A stretch of 64,000 nucleotides of DNA, from NCBI RefSeq assembly GCF_022879595.1, contig NZ_CP084266.1:186001-250000 (forward strand), in the 5' to 3' direction. Position numbers and translations under genes: made by a program. This DNA comes from Caballeronia sp. Lep1P3 (GTDB lineage Bacteria; Pseudomonadota; Gammaproteobacteria; Burkholderiales; Burkholderiaceae). The notes beneath the pieces are model-generated. The model was not told the DNA's origin, ran no database searches, and was given only the letters and a program-made list of their open reading frames with translations. Shown piece after piece: positions 1 through 9,744 of this stretch (the first letter of the stretch is position 1; each line of letters begins with the position of its first letter).

Positions 1-1
1 C

Positions 2-1318
2 GCGACGCGGCTCGGCGACCGTTTCGGCTCGAGCGAAGGCAAGGCCGACTCGAAACCTCCGCGCGCGCAGGTCACGCTCGTCGACCGCAATCCGACGCAC
101 ATCTGGAAGCCGCTCCTGCACGAAGTCGCCGCGGGCAGCATGGACCCGTTCACGCAGGAACTCGAATACGCGGCGCAGGCGCTCTGGCATGGCTTCGAAT
201 TTCAGCAGGGCGAACTCGTTGGTTTGAATCGTGCGGCGAGACGCATCACGATCGGCGCACTGCGCGACGACGAAGCCGGCGAACTGCTGCCCGAGCGCGA
301 ACTGGAATACGACACGCTCGTGATCGCCATCGGCAGCACGACGCATTTCTTCGGCGTCGAGGGCGCGCAGGAGTATTCGATCGCGCTCGATACCGTCGGC
401 CAGGCCGAACTCTTTCGCAAGCGGCTGATCGCGGCGTGCATGCGCGCCGAGCACTTCGCGCCCGAGCCTGTCGCGGCGGGCGTCGAGGAGGAGCGCGTGA
501 TGGAAGCCGCGCCGCGCATTCAGATCGCGATCGTCGGCGCCGGCGCAACGGGCGTCGAACTGTCGGCGGAATTGCGCAACACGGCGCAAGTGCTGTCCGC
601 CTACGGCCTGCACAAGCTCGATCCGAAGCACGACATCGGCATCGCGCTGATCGAAGCGGGGCCACGCATTCTGCCCGCGTTGCAGGAGCGCGTGTCGTCG
701 GCCACCGCCGAACTGCTCACGAAGCTCGGCGTGACACTGTTGACGGGTGAAACCGTCGCGCAGGTCTCGCGCGATTCCATACGCACGGCGAGCGGCAAGA
801 TTATCCGGGCGGATTTGACCGTCTGGGCGGCCGGCATCAAGGCGCCCGCCGTGTTGACTCGGCTCGACGGCTTGCCGACCAACCGGCTCGGCCAGTTGAT
901 CGTGCGCCGCACGCTGCAAACCGAAACCGACGACGACATCTTCGCGCTCGGCGATTGCGCCGCGTGTCCGTGGCCGGGCAACGAGCGCAACGTGCCGCCG
1001 CGCGCGCAGGCGGCGCATCAGCAGGCGAGCTTTCTGTTCAAGGCGTTCGAGCGGCGCATGCAGGGCAAGCCGCTGCCGGAATACACGTATCGCGATTTCG
1101 GGTCGCTGGTGTCGCTCGGGCATTACAGCGCGGTCGGCAATCTGATGGGCGGGCTGATCGGCGGCAACATGCTGATCGAAGGACTCTTCGCGCGGTTCAT
1201 GTACATGTCGCTGTATCGGCTGCATGTCGCGGCGCTGCATGGCTACGCGCGCATGGTCCTCGACACGTTCGCGCACTGGCTGCGCCGGTCCACCGCGCCG
1301 CGTGTGAAACTGCACTGA
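2..1318 (+). CDS. ndh: Type II NADH dehydrogenase (NDH-2), 5' end outside window
   Basis: This is a FAD-dependent pyridine nucleotide-disulphide oxidoreductase of the NDH-2 type, which passes electrons from NADH to quinone at the inner face of the membrane without pumping protons. The frame is open from base 2, so the N-terminal FAD-binding glycine motif is missing. A second Rossmann motif, IVGAGATGVELSAEL, lies near base 530, and the FAD-contacting segment IFALGDCAACPW near base 940. The hydrophobic C-terminal stretch GNLMGGLIGGNMLIEGL resembles the membrane-anchoring tail of the family. The first in-frame ATG (base 140) is internal to the domain and is not the start. Assignment as NDH-2 rather than another family oxidoreductase is by overall pattern. 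Confidence 0.82.
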   Translation, partial: ATRLGDRFGSSEGKADSKPPRAQVTLVDRNPTHIWKPLLHEVAAGSMDPFTQELEYAAQALWHGFEFQQGELVGLNRAARRITIGALRDDEAGELLPERELEYDTLVIAIGSTTHFFGVEGAQEYSIALDTVGQAELFRKRLIAACMRAEHFAPEPVAAGVEEERVMEAAPRIQIAIVGAGATGVELSAELRNTAQVLSAYGLHKLDPKHDIGIALIEAGPRILPALQERVSSATAELLTKLGVTLLTGETVAQVSRDSIRTASGKIIRADLTVWAAGIKAPAVLTRLDGLPTNRLGQLIVRRTLQTETDDDIFALGDCAACPWPGNERNVPPRAQAAHQQASFLFKAFERRMQGKPLPEYTYRDFGSLVSLGHYSAVGNLMGGLIGGNMLIEGLFARFMYMSLYRLHVAALHGYARMVLDTFAHWLRRSTAPRVKLH

Positions 1319-1549
1319 CCGGCGCGCAGTCGCACGGCAAGCTGTTTAGAATGAGCGGCGCGCGTAATCATCGCGCGCGCGGGCATGCGGCTTTATCGCC
1401 CGAATCCAGTCGTGTAGCGCCGCGCTCGTGCCTCGCGTGATCGGGCAGGCGCGGTTTCCGGTTCAGCGCCATCGGTGCGGCTGTGGCTCGACGACGCCAG
1501 CGCGCTCGCATCGGCGGCGCTTTGGCGGCTCTTGCCGCAGGAGCTTCGT

Positions 1550-2425
1550 ATGCTGACCCCTGAAGTCGACAGTCTCATCCCGCACGTTCCGTTCAACCGG
1601 CGCAACTTCATCAAGGCCGCTTTCGGCACAGGCTTCGCGGCTGCCGTGCTGCCCGTTTCAGCGCAGACGATTCACACCGATGCCGATGGCCTCGAGGCAG
1701 GCGCGATCGGCGTGCGCGGCGCGGACGGCACGCTCGTCCCGGCGTATCGCGCGCAGCCGAAGGGCAAGACGCATTTGCCGGTCATCATCGTGATTCACGA
1801 GATTTTCGGCGTGCACGAACATATCGCCGATGTCTGCCGCCGGTTCGCCAAGCAGGGCTATCTCGCCATCGCGCCCGATCTTTACACACGACAAGGCGAT
1901 GCATCGGCGTATCCGTCGATTCAGCAGCTCAACGATCAGCTCGTGTCCAAGGTGACAGACGCGCAAGTGATCTCCGACATCGACGAAACGGTGAAGTGGG
2001 CGGGCGAGCATGGCGGCGATCTGAAGCGGCTCGGCATTAACGGATTTTGCTGGGGCGGGCGCATTACGTGGCTGTACGCGGAGCACAATCCGCACGTGAA
2101 GGCGGCTGTCGCGTGGTATGGGCGGCTCACCGGCAACAAGACGGCGAACACGCCGAGCAATCCGATCGATAACGCCGCCGAACTCAAGGTGCCCGTGCTT
2201 GGTCTGTATGGCCGGCAGGATCAGAGCATCCCGCAGGACACCATCGAAGCGATGAAGCAGGCAATCGCGAACGGTCCGCCGAGCGCGCGCGGCTCGCAAT
2301 TCGTCGTTTATGACGACGCGCCGCACGCGTTTTTCGCGGATTATCGGCCGAGCTATCGCAAGGCGGACGCCGAGGACGGCTGGAAACGCGCGCTCGCGTG
2401 GTTCCGCGAGCACGGCGTCAAATAA
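1550..2425 (+). CDS. Dienelactone hydrolase family protein, Tat-exported
   Basis: This alpha/beta hydrolase of the dienelactone hydrolase family has 291 residues. The triad is visible: Cys in NGFCWGGR, Asp in YGRQDQS and His in DDAPHAFF. The N-terminus carries a twin-arginine-like signal (NRRNFIKAAFG followed by a hydrophobic run ending in VSAQ), so export by the Tat system is likely. I chose the ATG at 1550 because AGGAG sits just upstream and the signal is then well placed; an upstream GTG at 1475 would add 25 residues of no clear function. Natural substrate is unknown; family members hydrolyse lactones and short esters. It converges with sseA, six bases away. Confidence 0.85.
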   Translation: MLTPEVDSLIPHVPFNRRNFIKAAFGTGFAAAVLPVSAQTIHTDADGLEAGAIGVRGADGTLVPAYRAQPKGKTHLPVIIVIHEIFGVHEHIADVCRRFAKQGYLAIAPDLYTRQGDASAYPSIQQLNDQLVSKVTDAQVISDIDETVKWAGEHGGDLKRLGINGFCWGGRITWLYAEHNPHVKAAVAWYGRLTGNKTANTPSNPIDNAAELKVPVLGLYGRQDQSIPQDTIEAMKQAIANGPPSARGSQFVVYDDAPHAFFADYRPSYRKADAEDGWKRALAWFREHGVK

Positions 2426-2430
2426 GTGGA

Positions 2431-3300
2431 TTACGGATTCGCGCCGGTCGCGACGGGGCGGCCCGGATCGGCGCTCCATTCGCTCCACGAGCCGGGATAG
2501 AGCGCTGCGCCGTGCAGCCCGGCGATTTCCATCGCGAGTGCGTTGTGGCATGCGGTCACGCCCGATCCGCACTGCAGCACGACGTGATCCGCGGGCGTCG
2601 CGCCGATCAGCGAGCCGAACGTTTCGCGTAGTTCGTGCGCGGTCTTGAAGCGGCCTTCCGGCGACAGATTGTTCTTGAAGAAGTGATTGAGGGCGCCGGG
2701 AATGTGGCCGCCGACGGGATCGAGCGTTTCGTTCTCGCCGCGATAGCGGTCGGCGGCGCGCGCATCGATCAGCAGATGCTCGCGCGTGCCGATGCTGCGC
2801 GCGATCGCTTGCGCATCGATCGTGACCTGCAGCGGCTGGCCGGCCTTGAACGTGCCCTGCGTCGTCGGCGGCACGGCGGTGTCGAGCGGCTGGCCCGATG
2901 CTTCCCACGCCTGCAGGCCGCCATCGAGCAGCGCGACGGAATCGTGCCCGAGCCAGCGCAGGAGCCACCAGAGACGCGCGGCGTACATGCCGCCTTGCGC
3001 GTCATACGCGACGACCTGCTGGCCCTCGTTCAGCCCCAGTCCCGCGAGCTTTGCGACGAGCGCCGCGCGCTCCGGCAACGGATGCCGGCCATTCGTGCCC
3101 GTTTTCGTGCCGGAGAGGTCGCGGTCGAGATGCAGATAATGCGCGCCGGGAATGTGGCCCGCGGCATACGCGGCTTCGCCTGCATCGGGCGCGGCGAGAT
3201 CGAAGCGGCAATCGAAGACGAGCACGCTGCCGGGCGCGGCGGCGAGCCGTTCGGCGAGATTGCCCGCCGAAATGAGCGTGGTGTAGTGAGTGTGCGGCAT
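2431..3300 (-). CDS. sseA: 3-mercaptopyruvate sulfurtransferase / rhodanese
   Basis: A tandem-rhodanese sulfurtransferase of 289 residues, the usual length for SseA. The active loop CGSGVTA (Cys about residue 244) is the sequence typical of 3-mercaptopyruvate sulfurtransferases. The N-terminal inactive rhodanese domain contains LVFDCRFDL and the second domain LLIDARAADRYRG. The enzyme moves sulfur from mercaptopyruvate to thiophilic acceptors such as cyanide or thiols in the cytoplasm. The ATG at 3300 is preceded by AGGAG at a good distance. A thiosulfate rhodanese is the alternative but usually has a different active loop. Confidence 0.88.
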   Translation of the reverse strand: MPHTHYTTLISAGNLAERLAAAPGSVLVFDCRFDLAAPDAGEAAYAAGHIPGAHYLHLDRDLSGTKTGTNGRHPLPERAALVAKLAGLGLNEGQQVVAYDAQGGMYAARLWWLLRWLGHDSVALLDGGLQAWEASGQPLDTAVPPTTQGTFKAGQPLQVTIDAQAIARSIGTREHLLIDARAADRYRGENETLDPVGGHIPGALNHFFKNNLSPEGRFKTAHELRETFGSLIGATPADHVVLQCGSGVTACHNALAMEIAGLHGAALYPGSWSEWSADPGRPVATGANP

Positions 3301-3360
3301 GACGGCTCCTGATGGTCTTCGGCGTGCGTGGCGTGGAACTGCGTCGATACTTAAGTGTAA

Positions 3361-3386
3361 ACAAGAAAACGGGCCCGAAAGCCCGT
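3361..3386 (-). terminator. Rho-independent terminator of the Rieske oxygenase gene
   Basis: Read on the minus strand, ACGGGC and GCCCGT pair across a six-base loop and are followed by a T-rich run. It lies about 25 bases past the stop of the oxygenase gene. Confidence 0.7.
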
Positions 3387-3409
3387 CTCTTGTGATGGTT
3401 GAACAGCGT

Positions 3410-4516
3410 TCAGATGGTGCCGAGCTGATGCCGCAGGAACTCGTGGAAGTGTTGCATGCCCGATTCCATCGGACTCTGATACGGCCCGACCTGGTTCTCG
3501 CCGCGCGACATCAGCGCGCGCCGGCCCGCGTCCATGCGCTCGCCGATTTCGTCGTCCTCGCGCGCGGTTTCCAGATACGCGGCGCGTTCCGCCTCGATGA
3601 ACTCGCGTTCGAAGAGCGCGATTTCCTCGGGGTAATAGAACTCGACGATGTTCGTGGTCTTCTGCGTGCCGCGCGGAATGAGCCAGGACACGACCAGCAC
3701 ATGCGGATACCACTCGATCATGAGGCCGGGGTAATACACCATCCAGATGGCGCCGAAGTCCGGCGGCGCGCCATTACGGAAACGCAGGACCTGATCGTGC
3801 CATTTCCGGTAGGTCGGGCTGCCGGGCTTCTCCAGATTCTTGTGAACGCCGACCGTCTGCACGCTGTACCAGTCGCCGAATTCCCACTCGAGGTTGTCGC
3901 ACGAGACGAAACTGCCGAGGCCCGGATGGAACGGCGCGACGTGGTAATCCTCCAGATAGACCTCGATAAAGGTCTTCCAGTTGTAATTGCACTCGTGCAC
4001 TTCGACGTGATCGAACATGAAGCCCGAGAAGTCGAAGTGACGCGCCGTGCCGAGTTTGGCGAGATCGGCCGCGACGTTGCGGCCTTCGGCCTCGAAGAGC
4101 AGGCCTTGCCAGTTCTGCAGCGGCGTGGCGCCGAGATTCAGGCACGGTTTGTCGGCGAAATGCGGCGCGCCGAGCAATTGCCCATTGAGATCGTAGGTCC
4201 AGCGATGCAGCGGGCAGACGATGTTCTCCGCGCTGCCACGCCCGTTCAGCATGATTGCCTGACGGTGACGGCACACGTTCGAGAGCAGTTCGATTTGATT
4301 CTGCTGATTGCGAACGAGCACGCGCCCTTCGCCCTCGCCCGGAAGCGCGAAATAGTTCCCCGCTTCGGGGACCATGAGTTCGTGCCCGATATAGCGTGGA
4401 CCCTGCTTGAAAAGTATGTCGAGTTCGCGCGTAAGAAGCGCTTCGTCAAAGTAAGCCGTGACTGGCAGTTGGCTATGTACTGCTTTCAACTGCAATGCAT
4501 TGCTCAGATTGGACAT
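3410..4516 (-). CDS. Rieske non-haem iron oxygenase, alpha subunit
   Basis: An aromatic ring-hydroxylating-type oxygenase alpha subunit of 368 residues. The Rieske [2Fe-2S] ligands are Cys82-x-His84 (VCRHRQ) and Cys101-x2-His104 (VCPLHRW). The mononuclear iron site is suggested by NWKTFIEVYLEDYHVAPFH, with the two histidines four residues apart. The form resembles the choline-monooxygenase-like group, which works with a separate reductase; none is encoded next door. I chose the ATG at 4516 rather than 4561 because GGGAG precedes it and the protein then begins as the family does. Substrate cannot be deduced. Confidence 0.82.
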   Translation of the reverse strand: MSNLSNALQLKAVHSQLPVTAYFDEALLTRELDILFKQGPRYIGHELMVPEAGNYFALPGEGEGRVLVRNQQNQIELLSNVCRHRQAIMLNGRGSAENIVCPLHRWTYDLNGQLLGAPHFADKPCLNLGATPLQNWQGLLFEAEGRNVAADLAKLGTARHFDFSGFMFDHVEVHECNYNWKTFIEVYLEDYHVAPFHPGLGSFVSCDNLEWEFGDWYSVQTVGVHKNLEKPGSPTYRKWHDQVLRFRNGAPPDFGAIWMVYYPGLMIEWYPHVLVVSWLIPRGTQKTTNIVEFYYPEEIALFEREFIEAERAAYLETAREDDEIGERMDAGRRALMSRGENQVGPYQSPMESGMQHFHEFLRHQLGTI

Positions 4517-4587
4517 TCCCACTCCCGATGAAGACGTGAAAGCAGTGAACAACCCAACCATCGAAGATTCGATTTAGGGAGCCCGCG

Positions 4588-4593
4588 ATTATA
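4588..4593 (-). promoter_or_regulatory. Candidate -10 box for the Rieske oxygenase gene
   Basis: TATAAT reads on the minus strand about 70 bases ahead of the oxygenase start. No good -35 hexamer is seen. The rest of the 312-base divergent gap (4517-4828) shows no gene; TAGAAT at 4782-4787 is a weak -10 candidate for xseB. Confidence 0.35.
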
Positions 4594-4828
4594 CCGAAAT
4601 CCGCCACGCCGGGGCGCATAAGGTCTTGATTTGGGTATAAATTGTCGCGAAGGTTCCGCTTAATGCGGGTTTGTGTGACGCCGCGCAAGTCCGATTGCGG
4701 CGTGCGTGCGCGTTTGCGGCGTTGCGCGACGCTTGCATTTGGGAACGCGCGGGGTGCGGGTCGAAAATTTGGCTTTTGCCGTAGAATGTGCGACTTGGTT
4801 CCAATTTTCAACTGCACATCCACGATTC

Positions 4829-5164
4829 ATGGCGAAGACCGCAGCAGAGGCATCGGGCGAAGAAGCCGGCGCGCACGCGCCGGGCGCGGACGCCGCGTCG
4901 CTTCCGGAGAATTACGAAGCGGCGCTGGCCGAACTCGAATCGCTCGTGGCGCGCATGGAAGAAGGCGCGCTGAGTCTCGAGGAATCGCTTGCAGCGTACC
5001 GCCGAGGCGCGGCGCTTGTGGGCTTTTGCCAACAACAGCTCGAAAAAGTCGAGCAGCAGGTTCGCGTGCTCGACGGCGAGACGCTCAAGCCGCTGCCCGC
5101 CGAGGTCCAGCGCGCCGCCCAGGGTGCCGGAGCAACGAACGACAACGGGGACGACGACCTATGA
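4829..5164 (+). CDS. xseB: Exodeoxyribonuclease VII small subunit
   Basis: The 111-residue protein contains the XseB signature NYEAALAELESLVARMEEG followed by SLEESLAAYRRG and a helical segment rich in Gln and Glu. Exonuclease VII digests single-stranded DNA; several small subunits bind one XseA, which is not in this window. The N-terminal 25 residues are Ala/Glu-rich and variable in the family. The ATG at 4829 places the conserved block where expected. The stop overlaps the ispA start (ATGA), so the two are probably co-translated. Confidence 0.93.
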   Translation: MAKTAAEASGEEAGAHAPGADAASLPENYEAALAELESLVARMEEGALSLEESLAAYRRGAALVGFCQQQLEKVEQQVRVLDGETLKPLPAEVQRAAQGAGATNDNGDDDL

Positions 5165-6048
5165 CCTTCGACCAATGGATGCGCGCCACGCTCGACCGCG
5201 TCGAAACCGCGCTCGAGCATTATCTGCCGGCCACGGACGTCGCGCCCGCGCGCCTGCACGAAGCCATGCGCTACGCGGTGCTCGGCGGCGGCAAGCGCGT
5301 GCGCCCGCTGCTGGTGCACGCGGCGGGCGAACTGACCGGCGCGGCCACGCAAGCGGTCGAAGCGGCGAGCGTCGCGCTCGAAATGATTCACGTCTATTCG
5401 CTCGTGCACGACGACATGCCCGCAATGGACGACGACGCCCTGCGCCGCGGCAAGCCCACGGTACACATCCAATATGACGAAGCGACGGCACTGCTCGTCG
5501 GCGACGCGCTGCAATCGCAGGCGTTCATCGCGCTGACGGCCGAAGGCAACGGCCTCACCGACAGCCAGCAGGCCGCGCTCGTGCGCGAACTGGCGGTCGC
5601 GAGCGGCTCGGTGGGCATGGCGGGCGGGCAGGCCATCGACCTCGAAAGCGTCGGGCGCAAGCTGTCGCGGCCCGAACTCGAGACGATGCATCGCAAAAAG
5701 ACGGGCGCACTGCTGCGCGCGTCCGTGCGCATGGGTGCGCTCGCGGGCGAGCGGCCCGGCGCCGACGCGCTCGCCGCGCTGGACAAGTACGCTGCCGCCA
5801 TCGGCCTCGCGTTTCAGGTCGTGGACGATATTCTCGATGTCACCGCCGACTCGGCCACGCTCGGCAAAACCGCCGGCAAGGACGCGCAGCACGACAAACC
5901 GACTTACGTGTCCGTCATCGGACTGGACGCGTCGCGCGAACTCGCCGCCCAACTCGGGCGCGACGCGCACGCCGCTATTGAGCCGTTCGGCCCGCGCGCC
6001 CAGCGCCTCGCCGAACTCGCCGACCTGGTCGTGAACCGGGCGCATTGA
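5161..6048 (+). CDS. ispA: Farnesyl/geranyl diphosphate synthase
   Basis: A short-chain trans-prenyl diphosphate synthase of 295 residues that condenses IPP with DMAPP and GPP to give FPP in the cytoplasm. The first aspartate-rich motif is VHDDMPAMDDD, the second QVVDDILD, and GGGKRVRP is the IPP-binding segment. The spacing of the first motif fits farnesyl-length products. The start overlaps xseB by four bases and dxs follows 79 bases later, so precursor supply (Dxs) and chain building (IspA) are encoded together, as in many proteobacteria. Confidence 0.95.
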   Translation: MTFDQWMRATLDRVETALEHYLPATDVAPARLHEAMRYAVLGGGKRVRPLLVHAAGELTGAATQAVEAASVALEMIHVYSLVHDDMPAMDDDALRRGKPTVHIQYDEATALLVGDALQSQAFIALTAEGNGLTDSQQAALVRELAVASGSVGMAGGQAIDLESVGRKLSRPELETMHRKKTGALLRASVRMGALAGERPGADALAALDKYAAAIGLAFQVVDDILDVTADSATLGKTAGKDAQHDKPTYVSVIGLDASRELAAQLGRDAHAAIEPFGPRAQRLAELADLVVNRAH

Positions 6049-6127
6049 TTGTTGAACGCGTGACGGACCCCACGGCGCAACATTCGCGCTGAACGAATCA
6101 CGCCAGTTTTCCTAAAATGGGACGACG

Positions 6128-8038
6128 ATGTACGACTTGCTGAAAACCATCGACGATCCGGCCGATTTGCGTGCCCTCGATCGACGCCAACTGCATCCGC
6201 TTGCCGACGAACTGCGGGCCTACGTGCTCGACAGCGTGTCGCAGACGGGCGGCCATCTGTCGTCCAATCTGGGCACGGTCGAACTGACGATCGCGCTGCA
6301 TTACGTCTTCGATACGCCGCTCGACCGCATCGTCTGGGACGTCGGCCATCAGACGTATCCGCACAAGATTCTGACCGGCCGCCGCGAGCAGATGCCGACG
6401 CTGCGTCAGTTGAACGGCATTTCCGGCTTTCCGCGCCGCAGCGAATCCGAATACGACACCTTCGGCACCGCGCATTCGAGCACGTCCATTTCGGCGGCGC
6501 TCGGCATGGCCGTCGCGAACAAGCTGCAGGGCGACAACCGTTATTCGATCGCCGTGATCGGCGACGGCGCGATGACTGCGGGCATGGCCTTCGAGGCGAT
6601 GAACAACGCGGGCGTCGCGGACGACCTGCCGCTGCTCGTCATTCTGAACGACAACGACATGTCGATTTCGCCGCCGGTCGGCGCGCTGAATCGTCATCTC
6701 GCGCGTCTGATGTCCGGCCGCTTCTATGCCGCCGCGCGCGCGGGCGTCGAACGCGTGCTGCGCGCCGCGCCGCCGGTGCTCGATCTCGCGCGCAAGCTGG
6801 AAGAGCACGCGAAGGGCATGATCGTGCCGGCCACGCTTTTCGAAGAGTTCGGCTTCAATTACATCGGACCGATCGACGGCCACGACCTCGATTCGCTGAT
6901 TCCGACGCTGCAGAACATCAAGGAACTGCGTGGCCCGCAATTTCTGCACGTCGTGACGAAGAAAGGCCAAGGTTACAAGCTCGCCGAAGCCGACCCGGTG
7001 CTGTATCACGGTCCCGGCAAGTTCAATCCGGCCGAGGGCATCAAGCCGTCGAGCGCGCCGTCGAAGAAGACGTACACGCAGGTGTTCGGCGAGTGGCTCT
7101 GCGACGCCGCCGCGCAGGATTCGCGTGTGGTCGGCATTACGCCGGCCATGCGTGAAGGCTCCGGCATGGTCGAATTCGAAAAGCGCTTCCCGGACCGTTA
7201 TTTCGACGTCGGCATCGCCGAGCAGCACGCCGTCACGTTCGCGGGCGGGCTGGCCGCGGACGGCATGAAGCCGGTGGTCGCCATCTATTCGACGTTCCTA
7301 CAACGCGCCTACGATCAGTTGATTCACGATGTCGCGCTGCAAAACCTGCCGGTGGTGTTCGCCATCGACCGCGCGGGTCTCGTCGGCGCTGACGGCGCGA
7401 CGCACGCGGGCAACTACGACCTCGCGTTTTTACGCTGCATTCCGAACATGACGGTGATGGCCGCATCCGACGAAAACGAATGCCGCCAGATGCTTTACAC
7501 CGCGCTCCAGCAGCCGAACCCGACCGCCGTGCGCTATCCGCGCGGCGCGGGCACGGGCGTCGCCACGGTCAAGCAGATGACCGCGATTCCGCTCGGCAAG
7601 GGCGAAATCCGGCGCGAATCGTCGCAGAAAATGGGTTCGGGCAAGCGCATCGCCGTTTGCGCGTTCGGCACGATGGTCGCGCCGTCGCTCGCCGCCGCCG
7701 AGGAACTCGACCTGACCGTCGCGAACATGCGCTTCGTGAAGCCGATCGACGCCGAGTTGCTGCGCGAACTCGCCGCGACGCACGACGCGATCGTGACCGT
7801 CGAGGAAGGCGCGATCATGGGCGGCGCGGGTTCGGCTTGCGTCGAGGCGCTGCTCGCGAGCGGCGTCGTCAAGCCGGTGCTGCAACTGGGCTTGCCGGAT
7901 GTTTTCATCGATCACGGCGATCCCGCCAAGCTGCTTGCGAGCGTCGGCTTGGATGCCGTGGGCATCGCGCGTTCGATTCGCGAGCGTTTCCTTTCCGCCG
8001 TCGAAAGCGCGGGCAAGCTGGAAAAGCGCGTCGCCTGA
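6128..8038 (+). CDS. dxs: 1-deoxy-D-xylulose-5-phosphate synthase
   Basis: This transketolase-like ThDP enzyme of 636 residues condenses pyruvate with glyceraldehyde 3-phosphate, the first step of the MEP isoprenoid pathway. The ThDP motif is [18 protein letters not shown] followed by LNDNDMSIS, and the N-terminal [17 protein letters not shown] histidine segment (GGHLSSNLG) is present. The central domain has the catalytic glutamate segment [15 protein letters not shown] and the C-terminal domain [12 protein letters not shown]. Length and all domains are normal. It is third in the xseB-ispA-dxs set. Confidence 0.97.
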   Translation: MYDLLKTIDDPADLRALDRRQLHPLADELRAYVLDSVSQTGGHLSSNLGTVELTIALHYVFDTPLDRIVWDVGHQTYPHKILTGRREQMPTLRQLNGISGFPRRSESEYDTFGTAHSSTSISAALGMAVANKLQGDNRYSIAVIGDGAMTAGMAFEAMNNAGVADDLPLLVILNDNDMSISPPVGALNRHLARLMSGRFYAAARAGVERVLRAAPPVLDLARKLEEHAKGMIVPATLFEEFGFNYIGPIDGHDLDSLIPTLQNIKELRGPQFLHVVTKKGQGYKLAEADPVLYHGPGKFNPAEGIKPSSAPSKKTYTQVFGEWLCDAAAQDSRVVGITPAMREGSGMVEFEKRFPDRYFDVGIAEQHAVTFAGGLAADGMKPVVAIYSTFLQRAYDQLIHDVALQNLPVVFAIDRAGLVGADGATHAGNYDLAFLRCIPNMTVMAASDENECRQMLYTALQQPNPTAVRYPRGAGTGVATVKQMTAIPLGKGEIRRESSQKMGSGKRIAVCAFGTMVAPSLAAAEELDLTVANMRFVKPIDAELLRELAATHDAIVTVEEGAIMGGAGSACVEALLASGVVKPVLQLGLPDVFIDHGDPAKLLASVGLDAVGIARSIRERFLSAVESAGKLEKRVA

Positions 8039-8108
8039 CGCGAGAATCGGCCGCGGGCGCTCGGGGCGCGCCGTTCATCGGAAGCTGGCCGGCAGTCTGT
8101 TTTGCATG

Positions 8109-8132
8109 CGGCGCGGGCAATGTCCCGCGCCG
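8109..8132 (+). terminator. GC-rich hairpin downstream of dxs
   Basis: Nine-base arms CGGCGCGGG and CCCGCGCCG enclose a six-base loop in the dxs-folE2 gap. There is no T-run, so it may be a weak terminator or an mRNA 3' stabiliser. Confidence 0.35.
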
Positions 8133-8191
8133 CGTGCGTTTCACCGTTTAGCGCCGCGCCGTCGCTGCGTCGGCATAAAAGGACATAACAA

Positions 8192-8989
8192 ATGAACCAG
8201 ATGAATCCCGCCTTCGTGATGCCCGATGTCCAGAGCACGCCCGACACGCGCCAGATCGCGATTCAGCGCGTCGGCGTGAAGGGCGTGCGGCATCCGTTGT
8301 CGGTGCGTACGGAAAGCGGCGTGCAGCCGAGCGTCGGCGTGTGGGACCTCGACGTGCATCTGCCCGCCGAGCAGAAAGGCACGCACATGTCGCGTTTCGT
8401 CGCGCTGCTGGAAGAGCATCGCGCGCCGCTCGATCAGGCCGCGCTCCGCGCCATGCTCGCCGATATGCTCACGAAGCTCGAGGCGCATTCCGGCCGTATC
8501 GAAGTGAGCCTGCCGTACTTCGTGATGAAGACCGCGCCGGTTTCAGGCGTGCAGAGCCTGCTGGATTACGAGGCGACGTTCATCGCCGAAAAGCGCGACG
8601 GCGAAACGCGCATGTCGCTCAAAGTGCTGGTGCCGGTGACGAGCCTGTGCCCGTGCTCCAAGAAGATTTCGCAATACGGCGCGCACAATCAGCGCTCGCA
8701 TGTGACGATCACGGCGCAATTGGCCGATGACGTCGCGGTGGAGGAACTGGTGCGTATCGCGGAAGAAGAGGCGTCGTGCGAACTGTGGGGCCTGCTCAAG
8801 CGGCCGGACGAGAAGTTCGTGACGGAGCGCGCGTATGAGAACCCGAAGTTCGTCGAAGACCTCGTGCGCGATATCGCGACGCGGCTGAACGCGGACGATT
8901 GCATCGTTGCGTATGTGCTCGAAGCGGAGAATTTCGAGTCGATTCACAATCACAGCGCGTATGCGGTGATCGAGCGCGACAAGCGCTGA
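8192..8989 (+). CDS. folE2: GTP cyclohydrolase FolE2 (type IB)
   Basis: The 265-residue protein converts GTP to 7,8-dihydroneopterin triphosphate, the first step of folate synthesis. It belongs to the FolE2/MptA family, distinct from the zinc enzyme FolE: the conserved block is [20 protein letters not shown], with the catalytic cysteine, and [10 protein letters not shown] and [11 protein letters not shown] occur at the expected places. FolE2 enzymes accept metals other than zinc. I see no obvious Zur-type operator, and the gene follows the isoprenoid set rather than zinc genes. Confidence 0.95.
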   Translation: MNQMNPAFVMPDVQSTPDTRQIAIQRVGVKGVRHPLSVRTESGVQPSVGVWDLDVHLPAEQKGTHMSRFVALLEEHRAPLDQAALRAMLADMLTKLEAHSGRIEVSLPYFVMKTAPVSGVQSLLDYEATFIAEKRDGETRMSLKVLVPVTSLCPCSKKISQYGAHNQRSHVTITAQLADDVAVEELVRIAEEEASCELWGLLKRPDEKFVTERAYENPKFVEDLVRDIATRLNADDCIVAYVLEAENFESIHNHSAYAVIERDKR

Positions 8990-9016
8990 TTTTCGCGCAG
9001 CGAGCGTTGCTTTGCG

Positions 9017-9044
9017 AAAAGCCGGTCCCAGCGACCGGCTTTTT
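9017..9044 (+). terminator. Rho-independent terminator after folE2
   Basis: AAAAGCCGGTC, a five-base loop, then GACCGGCTTTTT: a perfect seven-base GC stem with flanking A and T runs. Confidence 0.85.
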
Positions 9045-9111
9045 CATGCGCGCTCGGGCCGCGCGCGCTTAAACTGCTTCTCCGACACACTCAGTCACAG
9101 GAGCGCGCATC

Positions 9112-9738
9112 GTGATCCTCATCGGCCAATACGATTCCCCGTTCGTGCGGCGCGTCGCCATCGCGATGAAGCTCTACGGCATGGACTACGAGCATCGTCC
9201 GTGGTCCGTGTTCAGCGATGCCGACAAGATCGCGCCGTTCAATCCGCTGATTCGCGTGCCTACGCTCGTGCTCGATTCAGGCGACGCGCTGATCGAAAGC
9301 GCGATGATTCTCGACTATCTCGACGAAGAAGCCGGCCCCGAGCGCGCGATGATCGCGTCGGCGGGCCGCGCGCGACGCGAGGCGCTCAAGGTCTGCGCGC
9401 TCGCGACGGGTCTCGCGGACAAGGCCGTCGCGCTCGTCTACGAACGCGTGCTGCACAAGGAGAAATCGCAGGCGTGGATCGATCGCTGCGCGGGACAGGT
9501 CGAGCGCGTCCTGGGCGTGCTGGAGGCAGACCGCGCGTCGCGCCCGACGCCGTACTGGTTCGGCGATGCCATCGGCCATGCGGATGTCGCTGTCGCGTGC
9601 GCACTGCGCTTCACGCGCGAAGCGCATCCGCAGATGTTCGCCGCGACGCGCTGGCCGACGCTGATCGCCCACGCGGACCGCTGCGAAGCGCTGCCCGCGT
9701 TCACCGCGATCGTTCAGCCGTTCAATCCGCCGAAATAA
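9112..9738 (+). CDS. Glutathione S-transferase family protein
   Basis: A 208-residue GST-fold protein. The N-terminal thioredoxin-like domain begins LIGQYDSPFVRRVAIAMKL, with the SPFVRR segment supplying the catalytic Ser position, followed by the cis-proline segment IRVPTLVLDSGDALIESAMI. The C-terminal helical domain follows. The start is GTG at 9112 with AGGAG upstream. Such cytosolic GSTs in Burkholderiaceae have varied roles in detoxification; the substrate cannot be told. It converges with tsaD. Confidence 0.85.
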   Translation: MILIGQYDSPFVRRVAIAMKLYGMDYEHRPWSVFSDADKIAPFNPLIRVPTLVLDSGDALIESAMILDYLDEEAGPERAMIASAGRARREALKVCALATGLADKAVALVYERVLHKEKSQAWIDRCAGQVERVLGVLEADRASRPTPYWFGDAIGHADVAVACALRFTREAHPQMFAATRWPTLIAHADRCEALPAFTAIVQPFNPPK

Positions 9739-9744
9739 AAACGC